This document shows positions 1-12,086 of a DNA stretch of 64,000 nt, one piece after another (position 1 is the stretch's first letter; each line of letters begins with the position of its first letter). The notes under the pieces were generated by a model, which worked only from the letters and a program-made list of their open reading frames with translations, did no database searches and had not been told where the DNA came from. The position numbers and the translations under genes were made by a program. Source of the stretch: Mucor racemosus (taxonomy: Eukaryota; Mucoromycota; Mucoromycetes; Mucorales; Mucoraceae); NCBI GenBank assembly GCA_027405735.1, contig JAPEHQ010000017.1, forward strand, positions 379,501-443,500, in the 5' to 3' direction.

Positions 1-1404
1 GATGCCTTACATTACTAATCCCAGTAAACAGACTTCTTTTCCTAAAGATAAACGTAATTGACATGCAAGATCACAAACACAAAAAGAGTCTCCGCGAGAT
101 TTGTCGACTCAAAAAAGTCAAAAATCACCCAGTTTGGTCCGATCTGTCGGGAAAAAATTAGTTTTAGTTCATTTAGTGCACAACTAGGCTTGGAAGAATC
201 GAGAAAGAAAGAAAAAACTTACGTAAATGTTAAAATGACATTTTATCGTCATTTATACTACTAACAAATTGATTGCAATAAGTCTGAAACATATGGTTAT
301 ACCAACATTTTTGATCAGCCTCAAGATTATATTTTGCAATATCTGATACCAATCGCGTAATGTTGTAATAGGTATATTTTGTGATTCTATTTGTTTCTCC
401 TCTTTCTCAAGTATCTATTTAAATTGACACGTATGCAATGATTTTCATCCAAATGTATTCACTGGCCATGCAAACATTCTTGAATCAAAGTATCGCACGC
501 CTCAGAGTATCTCTTATTTGAGGCCTATTGAATTTATACACGCATGAATAACGATATACAACACCAAGTCCTCATCTATATCAATAGAATACAACATCAT
601 TGGAGCCTTTGTAATCTAAAAAAAAACTTATTACATGTTGCTTTCATCCGGCTTTGTTTTTATTTTACACAACATTGAGATGCCACGGAATTTGTGGCAA
701 ATAGTGTATCAGATTGCAATTGGCCTGAATAGTCAAAAGAGTCGATAGAACTAATCTTGCCAAATTTTTACATCTTTATTAACGATATATTCTGTGAATG
801 TATTTATACACATTTATTATAACTATTACAAGGATTTACCATCTAAGAATATGATGTAAATTAACGTGAAAATGATGTAAATCAATGTGGACGCATGTTG
901 ATTTACTATAAAACCGATTACAGACTGAGATATTGGACGTGCAACCTATCATATAAATATTGATAAAAATAACAACAGCGTATACTCCAGAATGGCCTTT
1001 TCAAAGAACAAAGCTTATATATGTATATCATATTTATCAATTATATTTTAAAATCAAACATTCTTTTGCAAAATTTGCTTTTGCACAAAACAAATTGCTA
1101 AATTACATAAACCAATTTGAATCACTCAATATAAAGCGTCGCCGGCAAACTGAGATTTTGGTACTGTGCTGAACTAAGATACTATTTCTTCACATAAAAC
1201 CATGTTCTAATATTCAAATAGAGATAACATGAATTTAAACTGTATCTTTTTCAAAGCTTTTTTTATTTTACATTTTACTGCAGGTACTACTCCTATTTTG
1301 GAATAATCGCAAACAAATGTAATAACAAAAAGGCAAAGTGGGTGTTCTATTACCATGAATTATTTAACAAATCAATGGATGCTAAAAAAATCAATATTGG
1401 ATAC
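1..1404. other. AT-rich intergenic DNA
   Basis: No gene could be recognised. Open frames here are short, lysine/asparagine/phenylalanine-rich and without a family signature, as expected by chance in AT-rich DNA. No tRNA, CRISPR or clear repeat was seen. Confidence 0.5.
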
Positions 1405-1620
1405 AATTGCATCTACAGTATATAACTTGAAACCTTAAGCCCATTTGGATTAATATTCATTGATTTCAAGCATTTTTCCAGTTACCAAATTTCTTTCAAG
1501 CAGAAGAGGAGACTTTTTTTTCAAAAACGTGTCCAAAAATCCTTCAAAAACAGTTGCTAGCTAGTGAAATCAAGATATTTTGTTCGTATGTTCACGGCAC
1601 ATTAAGTGCAACTTCAAAAT
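1405..1620 (+). repeat. Repeat fragment E, left copy
   Basis: This stretch matches the reverse complement of about 22073-22290. A shared landmark is CCATTTGGATTAATAT, near 1440 and again, inverted, near 22240. The copies are clearly diverged (many substitutions and small indels). At the right locus E runs directly into B. Here it is followed by about 265 bp of other DNA and then A. It is probably a piece of a decayed mobile element, family unknown. Confidence 0.6.
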
Positions 1621-1884
1621 TCAATTTTGAACCATTATTTGATTTTATAAAAACCTTCAAAAAATATCTGAAGCATTTCATGCATACAAAATAGTTTAAA
1701 CAAGTACGCGTTTTCGTTTTCTCATCCCCACAGCAATTCCGGGAGAAGGCTGAAACTTTTTAATTTCATGGATTAACACTAGACGTACCTATCGTTGCAA
1801 CGGAAGCTCATTTGGGTCCATATTCGGCGAGAATTGATGAGCTTACTAACCCTAGAACGTATAAATAACAGGCAATAATCAACT

Positions 1885-2230
1885 TTGTCGTCGTATATTT
1901 TTAGGCTTGATAAATAATACTTAAAAAAGGATATAATTAAAAGAGAATGAGTAATGAATCAGTTCTTCAACTGTATAATGAAAACAAGATATCGTTTAAT
2001 TTATTTAGATATAAAAGTATGGCTTTTTATATTGATTTGACATTGAGATCCTGAGATGTAATTTAAGGTACTACTATTGAACCATTATTAGATCTGTTTG
2101 ATAGTAATCTATGGATTGAAATGGATCATTCATAATTTAACCGTGCTTGTAGAGCCTGTGAGTTTCCTTGTTTCAATGCTGCGCTAGTTGTGCTTGGATG
2201 TTGATTTAATAGCTACTTGATTTAGGATTT
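1885..2230 (+). repeat. Repeat fragment A, left copy
   Basis: This is the inverted counterpart of about 20111-20441, joined by many shared blocks such as GTGCTTGGATGTTGATTT and the GATATCGTTTA/TAAACGATATC segment. No coding potential was seen. At the right locus A abuts B; here B lies 2.7 kb further on, so the order of pieces differs between the loci. Confidence 0.65.
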
Positions 2231-4911
2231 CACAAACAACGCATCGTATTACGGTTAACCGAGTTTGACTGCTTTAACGGGCCGTTTTTTATGCAAACTC
2301 GAATGAGGGTATTCGAGTTTCTTCTTTTCTTTTTTTGTTAGCTAAGCTCGAAAACAGGATTGAAAAAATACTTCAAGTTGTGAAACTGTCAAATATGCTA
2401 TTATCAATTCATAATCCCATATTAACTTGACAATGTTGCTATTAACAGCCTCCTTAAGGCAAACCAATACTTGCTCCCACCCCGTTTTTTATCTGGGTTA
2501 CAAAAGAACGGGCCGTTTTCCAACTCGAATCGAATGGCCGTTTCCGTTAAAACTCGATTCAAACTCGAATCGAAGCCCATTCCTAACTTGATTGATTAGC
2601 CGCCGGGATGAAATAATATGGTGTCATTGTGGATTACATCCATTTAGATCTCCATTTCATCTGGTGTCTAACTTGAATTACCGCTGGGATAAATCAGGAA
2701 TCACTTTGATTTGACATGTCTGATTGATACAGCAAGTAATCTTATAACCGAGATGTGGATCCTAGCAAATTATAATTATTGACCTGAATCATAAATACAC
2801 CATTATTCAATATGGCCTGATTTCATTCATGATAAAATCAGGACCTAAAGATATCGGGTAGATTATGGAAATGGCATGTTCCTATTTGTTCTCATTGATT
2901 TATAATATAGATTAGAAATTGTGTATAAATAGAAGGACATCTTCCTTTCAAAGAAGAGTCAATTAAGTTCTACTTGATAATAAAAGCCTAACGTTATCTA
3001 GTCGAATTCCTATTGTTTTTTTATATTTTTTTTCCGTGAATATCTCTACCTGTTCCACAGTCATAATTGAGGTCCAACAAGCGTTCTAGTTAACTACTGG
3101 ATAAACTTAGTACGCTAGGAGTTTTTTTACATCCGATATCAAGACTTTGCACTTCAATACATGTCGTAATCAATAGATTGTAAGATGCATTAATACTGTA
3201 GAAGGTGATAACATATGATACTTGGTGTATTACAACGTAGTATATGATTCATATTTTTGCCAATGATCATCTTCCAAAAAAAGCCGAGCAATCTCCGGAA
3301 GCGGCCATCTAATAATATTTCCACGTTTTAAATCTCTAGAAAAAAATTACCGGACAGCCCGGACACGGTTGTTTAAATATTCCAAGCAGCTACGGTATAA
3401 GATGCAGGTATCCAAATTTCATACAAAAATTAAGTTTCTAGACTGTATTGCTATTAATTATTCAAAGGCTTATTTATTTTAAGTAAAGCATAAGCACAAC
3501 CTACAACATTATTAGCCTAATAACAGATTTAATTTGAAAAGTATAAGATGATACAACCGAATTCAAAAAAAGTCCATAAAATCACAAATTTAAAGTATTT
3601 ATATATAAAAGCACTACGGCCGACCTGTGCTGCACTCCTGCACAAGATAATTTTGCTGTGCCCAGGTGGGGTGTGGTTTATCGAAAGGTAAATCGTATAA
3701 AATTAATCGAATGAAAAAGCACCGTTTTATTATGAGGATATGAGCTTATAGAGGGGGTTTATACAGTATACTAATTGAATGAGTGTATTAAATATGAGTG
3801 ATGATATAATTAGAATGAGCATTTGGATATTGTGTGGATATATTATTGGAATCATGCTTCTATGATTTAATAGTAGCATGATGATAGACGCATGGAATAT
3901 GACCTTGCTTGACTTGCATGTTGAACATCATGGTTTGACAGATGTTCTAAATTGGTAATTTGGTAATTCCTAATTCTGATAGATCAGGGTTCACACTATA
4001 GCCTGATGAGTTGTTGCGCCCACTGAATAATGGCTAAAAAGATAACAAGATGCACATGGGCAAAACAAAAGAAACTGCACACGAGCATAACGAAAAGCCT
4101 GTATGTGCAGAATTATAGATTCTGTCCGTGTGCATGACATTAATCCCACGTGTGCATAATTGCAGAAGTGCCCATAATAAGCATAGCATTATCCCTATTT
4201 GTGCATAATAATAAAATCTGGCCATGAGCATGATGTGCTGATTGTATGGGCACAAATTGGTTTGTACATGAGCATCATCGTGCCGTTCTCAAAATTCCAT
4301 TGCATTTAATACTGAAATAATGGGGGTTTAAATCACATTTGCTTTTATTAATATAGATTATAGACAATAATACAATTCAATGCGTTGTTGATGTAGAGCA
4401 ATACATGCAGCAAGGGCCAATATATTTACGATTATCATCATTTGTGAATATGTTTATAGCTATAATGTTTACAGCAACAATGGTTTTTGCTCAAGCATAA
4501 ATTTAAATAACACTTACTACTTAAATTTATATGCAAGCCAAATCTAAGATTATAGATGTTACTTTATTACTCGTAAAATTTAAATAAATTAACCTTCTTT
4601 AAACTTACTATTTTAGTTTACAATTGTCAGTTGTAAAAAGATTTGTTTTCAAGTATACAGTAGCTATGATCGAAACTATGGTTATTAGAAGACAAGACAT
4701 TAGATTATTCTTTTTTTTTTTTGTTTCTATATCATTTGAAATTTTAACAACAATTTCCTGGAACATTTCGTGAGTTTGTAACCAGTTCATCAAACTTTTC
4801 ATTGAATAGATGATATAAATATTATTGCCTTCAATTTGATCTGATAATCAAGAAATACGTTCACCTATACAGTAGTAAATAATGATATTTGATCTTAGAA
4901 TGTAGTTAAAT
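2231..4911. other. AT-rich intergenic DNA with palindromes, no gene
   Basis: No recognisable gene. It holds a cluster of ACTCGAAT motifs (2295-2580), including a perfect 10-bp inverted repeat, and two copies of AACGGGCCGTTTT about 230 bp apart. A loosely repetitive stretch rich in TGTGCAT/CATGAGCAT-like words lies at about 4040-4290. The frames at 4034-4255 and 4608-4802 show no family signature. Confidence 0.5.
2295..2320. repeat. Perfect 10-bp inverted repeat
   Basis: AAACTCGAAT (2295-2304) is followed by a 6-nt loop and then ATTCGAGTTT (2311-2320). More ACTCGAAT/ACTCGATT copies occur at about 2522-2575. Confidence 0.75.
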
Positions 4912-6563
4912 GAAAATATCAGTCTCTAATATAAACTGCTACCTATATGAAAAACATTAGTCCCTTATGTTGTTATCATGCATATTCAGATAAAAGAAAA
5001 GAATACTAGCCAGCTTGATAGTCTGATATGTCTTATCAAATGATGAATAATATCCTTGGAATATGAAAACAAAAAGAGAGAAACAACACAACACGTGGAA
5101 AAAGATTTCAATGCTTTACCTTATTTAGCGCAATTAAAACCCTACTAAATTGCACATTTCAGCCAATGTAAAAGCAGCATTATTACAGCGCTTGAACTAT
5201 AAACTAAGCAAAATAGGCAATATCTGTTACTACTATAATAGACACATATAATTTTCTACTAGAAAAACCGGTTGTCATATCACAAATTCATTACAAAATT
5301 GCAAAAGCGAGCCCGTAGAGCAACGCCGTAATTGAGCATAGCAAGATTGAACGGCTAAGTCTCTTATACTATGGTATATATCTAAGTTTTAAATAAAAAA
5401 GCGGTTTTTTTAAACTTTTATTATATTTAACCATGTACGGTCTGAAAATTAAGACTTTGTAGCGGACATTTTTCGGGGCTCATTTTATCCTTACCAGCAC
5501 TCATGATTTAGATCAAAAAACAGAAAAATTAACTTTTGATACCAAAATCAACGTTTAAATATACTACATTGTGAGAGAAAATTGTAGCCATGACTAATAC
5601 ACATTTTATAAAAGCTTAATATGAAATGTTAAGTAATGAAACTTAGCATTTTTGGCCGAAAAACGGTTTTTTGATCAAAGGATTTTCATGTAATATTATG
5701 AAATAAAAATGCTTGTTATTTTTTATTGAGCAAATAGAGCGCCAATTTTTTTATATGTGTATATTTTTTGTTTTTATAATTGGTAGTATAATTAGCTCTA
5801 AATTTGCAAAACCAGAAAAAAAAATTAAAAAATGTCAAAATTGATGATCTGGACAAAAAAAATTTTCTAAATTAATATTCCGCTTATAAGCTTTGTAAGT
5901 CTTAAAAATAAGAGATTTTATAATACTTGAGAACTTTTTCAAGAATTTACAATGCTGTACCCACTTGATTCAAGCTTATTACAGTAAATCTTTATACTTG
6001 TTAATATTGTGCGGTAGTTTGTTTGATGATAATATAGTCTTACTTTATAATTATTGCGTTAGAGGTGATTTACATTAAGTTTTAGTCTTACCTCTCCAAT
6101 ATCATAAACATAAACATAAACATAGCCAGCACTGGAATCTATTGTTGCCTTTCTGCCCTCTTTGTCCCAAACCAATTTATTTAATGCTTCATTAGAACCA
6201 ACTTATTAAGTACTTATAAATGGTTCCTCGGTATTTGCAGTCAAAATTTATAAATTAAATTGACTGGTTCCATCTACAGTAATAATATCAAACGTATCAT
6301 CAGCCCACCTTATGACAAATGTCAATCTAAAATCAAAAACATCCCATTATTGTCATTGTTATAAGCTATGAAAAGCTTGATTTTTAATAATACAGCAATT
6401 AAATAAAAGACAAAATAATACTAATCGCATATAGTGAGTATTCAACATCTAGTTGAGTTTAATGAAGAATGCTTTTGAATCCTTTTGAAAACCCTGAAGC
6501 AAACACAACAACTTGGTCCTGTAATTTTTATCCATCAAAATGTTGCAATTTCCACCACACAAT
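4912..6563. repeat. Repeat B, left copy (about 1.65 kb)
   Basis: This region is repeated in inverted orientation at about 20446-22067, with high similarity over nearly the whole length (mostly point changes and a few small indels). It ends on one side near ATATCAGTCTCT and on the other near TTCCA(C/T)CACAC. I see no convincing terminal inverted repeats and no transposase. Inside, on the minus strand, lies a broken gene fragment resembling dynein intermediate chain. Confidence 0.75.
6092..6326 (-). pseudogene. Dynein intermediate chain-like fragment (left copy in repeat B)
   Basis: Read on the minus strand, a segment between an acceptor (TTTTAG, near 6327) and a donor (GTAAGA at 6091) encodes a WD-repeat-like piece. 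It has ADDTFD, then ANTEEPF, NKLVWDKEGRK and VYVYDIGE. From knowledge of the family this resembles the last WD repeat of fungal cytoplasmic dynein intermediate chain, whose C-terminal repeats contain a comparable W-D-K-E-G-R stretch and end in VYVYDIGE. The fragment has in-frame stops, including a TAATAAG present in both copies and a stop where a tryptophan codon is expected, and a VY repeat expansion. It is a captured or duplicated exon and not a working gene. The identity is inferred from motif memory. Confidence 0.55.
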
Positions 6564-9493
6564 GAATGCACGTTTTATCAATCTTGACCTCGTTTTACAT
6601 TAAGTATCAGTTTTTTATCAGTTGTATTTTCTCTGATTCATTAATATTCAGTCATATTAAACGATAGTGTTTTAAATTACAATTTACTAGTATACTGAAC
6701 AAGTAATGATTATAGTGTACCTTTTTTGTTAGTTGGTAGTAGTGGTATACAAGACAACGTCTCGTTTTCCTCCTCTTGGCTGTTGGCCACTAAATAAAAA
6801 CAAATATTTTTTAGAAACTAAATAGATTAACATGGGTTTATTCATCCATTCAAATCAATTTAGTACTATAATACATACTTTTATAATCACCGGTTTTTCT
6901 CCAGGTAGATATTGACTTTAGACCAAAAATACACTGATTATAACATAGATTATGGAACACAATGACTAAGACTTGGATGCCTTTTTTTTCTGGAAAAATA
7001 TTATAAGGCGCCCTAACATTAACAGTTAATAATTCATTTCCAAATAAATGATACAGTAGGAAAAACATGTACTTGTACCTGCTATTTGATTTCAATTTAT
7101 AAAAAATACTGGTCTTTCTGTTGTAGTTTTAAACATAAATAAAAGAGCTGAGGAAAGAGTGGGGAGGAAAAAGCATAGTTCTAAATCAGTCGATTTTATG
7201 TGTTACAAACAGAAATTTACAAAGGCATAAATACTTTTAGCGTTGCCAAACAGGTTATTGTCCTCGTTCCCATTTGGCGACCGAAAGAAGAACAGGGGCA
7301 GAATTCTTTCAAATCCCAAATTTCAAATTGATATACTGTATCTTGTGAATAATAAGGCAATTCTGTTAAATCAGAGTAACTCACATCTGCTTTAAACCAT
7401 TCAGATTATCTTCGCTATTAATTATATTATGATTGATATACTTTAGTAAATTGGCTAAAATTTTTTGATCCCATTGCTCTGCTCATCTGGGCTGCCTGAT
7501 CTGCACAAATTTTTTATTCTGCCCATCTGTGTAGATCATTATGCCTAGGAGAGGCATATTTCGGTCATAGTGCGATGTTCATTGCCCAACGAAATAGCCG
7601 CTGCAATAAAATTGAAGTAATTTCATAAAAATGAAAAATAAAAATAAAAAAATAAAAGCGTTGCTGATAAATACAATTATAGTCTTTCCACGGTTTTATT
7701 CTGATTAAAAGAAATCTGATGAAAAAGAATAATACTGTATCTTCATAAAGTACGCTATATTTATATGAATCGTAAATAGTAGGTGGTTGTGTGTTGATCC
7801 CTATTTTACAGGTGTTCAACCATAATGTCTTTTATTGACATTTTCTTCTAAGATACTTGGTTGAGATGTTGATACTTGGTTGAGATGTTGATACTTGTTG
7901 GTTGAGATGTTGATACTTGGTTGAGATGTCGATACTTTGTTTGATTATGGTAGAATATCATTAGATGGATGTTGATCTTTCAACATTTCTGTTATAATTT
8001 AAAATAATGCAACTGAGCTTATTTATATTGAATTTGATTCCTTATCTAGAATGATTGCAACTGCGATTTTATGAGCAGGAGTTTTGGAATATATTATTAA
8101 TACAAAATAAGTACAGCTTTATATCGTAGGTGACATGTTGTAGAAGTTTGTATTTTGATCAGGAATACTTTCTTTTACAGGCACCAGCAATATTAGAATT
8201 TCTTTGTTATGCTTATTGGGGCTTGATTAGGACTCAGTCCTTATGGGGCGAGATTCATCAGGTACGAATCGAGATCAGTTATTTTTCTAAAATGACAATG
8301 ATGACTTTGGTTTATAAAAGGTGTCATTTCATTGCAGCCGCAAGTAATGTATATAGCAAGTATTGAAAATGATGAGCGTAATATGTAACTGCTGTAAAGT
8401 ATTTGCCGCTATTATACATATGAAAACATATTAGTTTACAAACAAGATGTGACCAATTGTATTACACTATAATACACACATTGATAACTTAAAAAAACGT
8501 TGATTTTTGTGATCATCAACCATCAACAAGCTTGGTTAAATAAAGTAATGGATTCAATACAAGGTAGTTCTGGTGTTTGTTCGTTATTGATTAGCATGAA
8601 AAAAGCTAAAAAGTTTTTGTTGTTCTAGACATTCAGTCCATGAATTTTCTTGTTAATGCCTTGAACAAGTATAATTATAATCTTTTACATACCAAAAAGG
8701 ATTGATCCGACAATGGAGATTATTTCAACTGTTTGGATGATTGGAAACTCAAATACTGGTACTTTTATGATTGATAGCGACGATCAGGTTACAATAGCTG
8801 TAGATATTGATGATGAAAATCAACAATTACAAGTGACAAAAAACGTATGTTGCAAGTGAAAAAAGTGAGGGTCATGGTTCTACTAGTAATAAACAAGATA
8901 AAAATGATGATGCCGTTGTCGAGATTTCTCAACCATCTGCTTGTAATGAGTAATGAGCCTACTGATTTTGTTGTTTTTGATCAAGATCATGTCGTTGCTA
9001 CAGTTTTTCAACCATTCACCTCTAATGGACATCATACTGATTTTGTTGTTTGTGATCAAAATTCAAATATAATTGTTTTCCCTAGTATTGTAAAATCATT
9101 TCTGTATTAATTATTCTATTAACTAAATCTATCTTTCAAATAAACATGCGTTTTTCTGTTCAAATCAATATAAAGCGTTTTTCCAAATGTAATCAACGTC
9201 ATAAACAGCTCTTATTAAAATACTGTATCCCTTGTACTGCTGCTGCTACCAATGTTGTTTTCCGATTTCTACAAAATACAGTCCAAATATATATAGTAAA
9301 AGAAAGATACCAGTTTATTACTATAAATTATTTTAATAGTTTTTATAAAAGTAAACGACATCCCTCCGGGCCTTTCGATCTGATCTTTTTCTTAACTCTT
9401 TCAACAAACATTTTGGATTTAAGATCCCTGCCTTCTTTTTTGATTCCATCGTGTGATGTACCACGGTACATCCAAATCTTGTTCCATGATATA
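6564..9493. other. Intergenic DNA with minisatellite and possible gene debris
   Basis: No intact gene was recognised. Around 8140-8350 and 8713-9110 there are open stretches with better-than-random composition. One is a frame with a possible acceptor before GCACCAGCA near 8181; another is an Asp/Val-rich piece in which DFVVFDQ and DFVVCDQ recur about 30 residues apart. Frame changes and stops interrupt them, so at most this is the debris of an unknown gene. Confidence 0.35.
7852..7945. repeat. 19-bp minisatellite, about 4.5 copies
   Basis: The unit gatacttggttgagatgtt is repeated head to tail. The third unit carries a TTG insertion, the fourth ends in C instead of T, and the last is partial. 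It lies in non-coding DNA. Confidence 0.9.
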
Positions 9494-10803
9494 TACTGTA
9501 GGCCATTAATATCTCTCGGAAAATAGAAACATTAATATCAGAATATAAGTGCATTGGCCAAAAATTGACCAAGATGGACTTAAAATTGATTATTAAAAAT
9601 TAAGAACCTAAATTGAGATGTTAATATTTTGTTTTTGCAAGGTAGGCCCAACCCTAAGCTACTCTTCAGTTTTTGTTTCATCGAAAAATATTGATTTTTC
9701 ATCGAGATAATCAAAATAACAGTTCTTATTACAGCTTAAACCCTATCATAACGGGATTCCAAAATTTATTTTAAAAAATGGACGAAAAATGATTCAAAAA
9801 ACAAAAACGGTTAAATGCTCATCAACTGCAAAGTAAGTCGACCTAGCGTGTTAAATAGTATTTGTACAGTTTTGGATTCTGCATCCATCTAAATAAAATT
9901 CAGACAAACATTTCACATTAAATTTTGCGTAAAATGCAATTGAAATTTTGGAGGTTTTTTGAAGATACACATCACTTTTTATAAGCATATTTAATATACA
10001 ATTAATTGAAATGATGCGCAAAAAAATTATCAATCGATCGAGCTATTGCAATACCTTTTAGCTACATCTGTCGTAGAGAAAACAAGGTTTTTCTTCAATT
10101 TTTTTTTGTTTCAGAATTTGGGATGAGGGTATATAAGGGGAAAATGGAAGCTAGAAATGGAGGTACCTTTTGTACACATTTTTGAGGATATCTCCACGAA
10201 AAATCAATATTTTGAAAAACTCTAAATTGAATCCGAGAGAGCTTAACGAGCTTCATGACATGAATGCAAAAAAAATGCTGCTCAATTTAACCAATATTTT
10301 GAAACCTACTATAGAAATGCCAAAAAAATGAAAAAAAAATAAAAGTGCTCAGAATTTTTTTATATTAAAATATGTTATAGAGCACTTCAAAACAAGTAAG
10401 TTTAATTATTAAAAAGTGTTAGTATAGCTTAATTTTTTTTGGAGATATGAAGCCCTAAAGTTTTCAATCCATTAGCAGTGAAATACGCGTAAAAAATCTG
10501 AAACCTTAGCACTGAAAAATTAATACCAACTGCAAAAAATAGGATATTTTCGGATACTTGTTTTTAGATTAAAGCTGAACATCTCAGGTACATTGGCATA
10601 TAATTTTTTCTTGGTGTTATCTAGTGAAAAATAAAAATAGAGCAGGGATGAAAAGTGAGACCCAGTTTTCAAGGGAAAAGCAGTGAATTTTATGCGTTTT
10701 TGAGTTTTTCGTGAGATATAAAATAAATTTAGGAATAGGTAGGATAATGCAGCCAATTCATATCTGTTTAGCAGTGCCTATGTTGTATCCTAAGAAATGT
10801 TTA
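9494..10803 (-). repeat. Repeat C1, putative solo LTR (about 1.31 kb)
   Basis: This 1.31-kb unit matches 18303-19612 in inverted orientation, almost without change, and matches two more diverged copies at 58406-59706 and 62300-63551. Because those two lie in direct orientation around a gag-like pseudogene, C is best read as a long LTR and this copy as a solo LTR or fragment. It carries an open 78-codon frame (10520-10756), preserved only because the copies are so alike. No clean TG..CA termini or target duplication could be fixed by eye. Confidence 0.7.
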
Positions 10804-12086
10804 TTCTGCGTCCACAAGTCTGTGTACAGTCCTTGGTTACGATTATGATAAAGTTTGATATGATAAGTTCATTGCTGTGTATTGTGTCGTAAAGCTCAGT
10901 TTATTATACTGTATGCTGTATGTATTGAGGAATGTAGAACTAGTGTATATCACCTAGACTTGATTGGATATATATATATATAAATATGCTCAGTTTAGGT
11001 TAGTCATATAATTAGAGAATGTGAATATAGAAGACGATGTTTCGATTTTATAATAAAGTTCTTTAGTTTTAGTGTGCTCTTTCACTTTATAACAGCTTTC
11101 CTTCATTTTTATTAAATGATTTAATACATATTTTAGCTTTGAGATTGATATAATCTCCTGGAATAACAGTTTAGTATGAGGATAATTATAGGAAGAAGGG
11201 TACACTCCAACGTTAAAGATTGAAAACTATAAAAATTCAAATTTTGCTCGAGCAGGTACCAAAAAAAAATGCAAAATCTATTACAGTATAACTTATGGAG
11301 TGTAACGTTTTCCGAGTACTGGTATATCAATGCAAGTTAATAATGTTCGTCAATTATAGAATGATGCTTTCATCAAACTAGATGAATTTTATAAAGTGAA
11401 CATGTTATTCTTTTTATCGATTAATTTAATTAATTAGGAAGAAAAGCAATTAATGGTTACGGAGTATAACTGTTTTGTATATACAGCATTTGATTTATGG
11501 AATTATATAAGCATTTTAACAGGTACAAATTGCCAAAGCGTCTTGATATCAAATATATTCAATCCTCACAGCGTATTATGAACTCATTTGGAACTCTATC
11601 GCTTTAACATCGAAAATAGGCATCGTATTCCCTAAAATATTTTGCAATATGCTATGCAAATTCAATGGTTAAACCTAAATGTAAAGTAATTTGGAATATG
11701 TTTTGTTTCTTCCAAAATTTAGCAATTATATTGGAGGATAGCTCCAGGTATCAGCACTGTACTGCAAAACGTTTCATGCTCTTGTAGAAAAAATGTTAAA
11801 GCTTCTATAGATATCTACCCTTTTCCTATAAAACAAAAAATAATCGAATATACTTGATATCTTCAACAACATCTGTAAGCATTCAAATATAATTTACCTT
11901 GCTTTTCCAAGGCTTAAAAACCTTTTATCCATTTTCCCTAAGTCAAGAAAATTTGAAAAAGCATGATTTTTGCTATTATATATATGTACAGTCATTCCCT
12001 AAAGTCTCGATACTTCCAAAATGTATTTCAAAAAACGAAACTATTTCATATTTATTATTATAAAGAAATTAAATTAATATTGAGCA
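10804..12086. other. AT-rich intergenic DNA
   Basis: No gene, RNA or repeat was recognised. It contains a short TATATATA run near 10970 and lies downstream of the RSC58-like gene, so part of it is presumably that gene's 3' flank. Confidence 0.5.

Noticed and set aside
4034..4255. 73-codon Cys/Leu-rich frame on the minus strand
   Set aside because: It arises from the loosely repeated TGTGCAT/CATGAGCAT words; no start context, introns or family support.
7840..7950. CRISPR-like array
   Set aside because: The units are directly adjacent without spacers and the host is a eukaryote; it is a minisatellite.
10520..10756. 78-codon frame found identically at 18351-18587 and similarly at 58454
   Set aside because: Its conservation reflects the repeat C itself; the frame is not kept in C4 and has no family signature.
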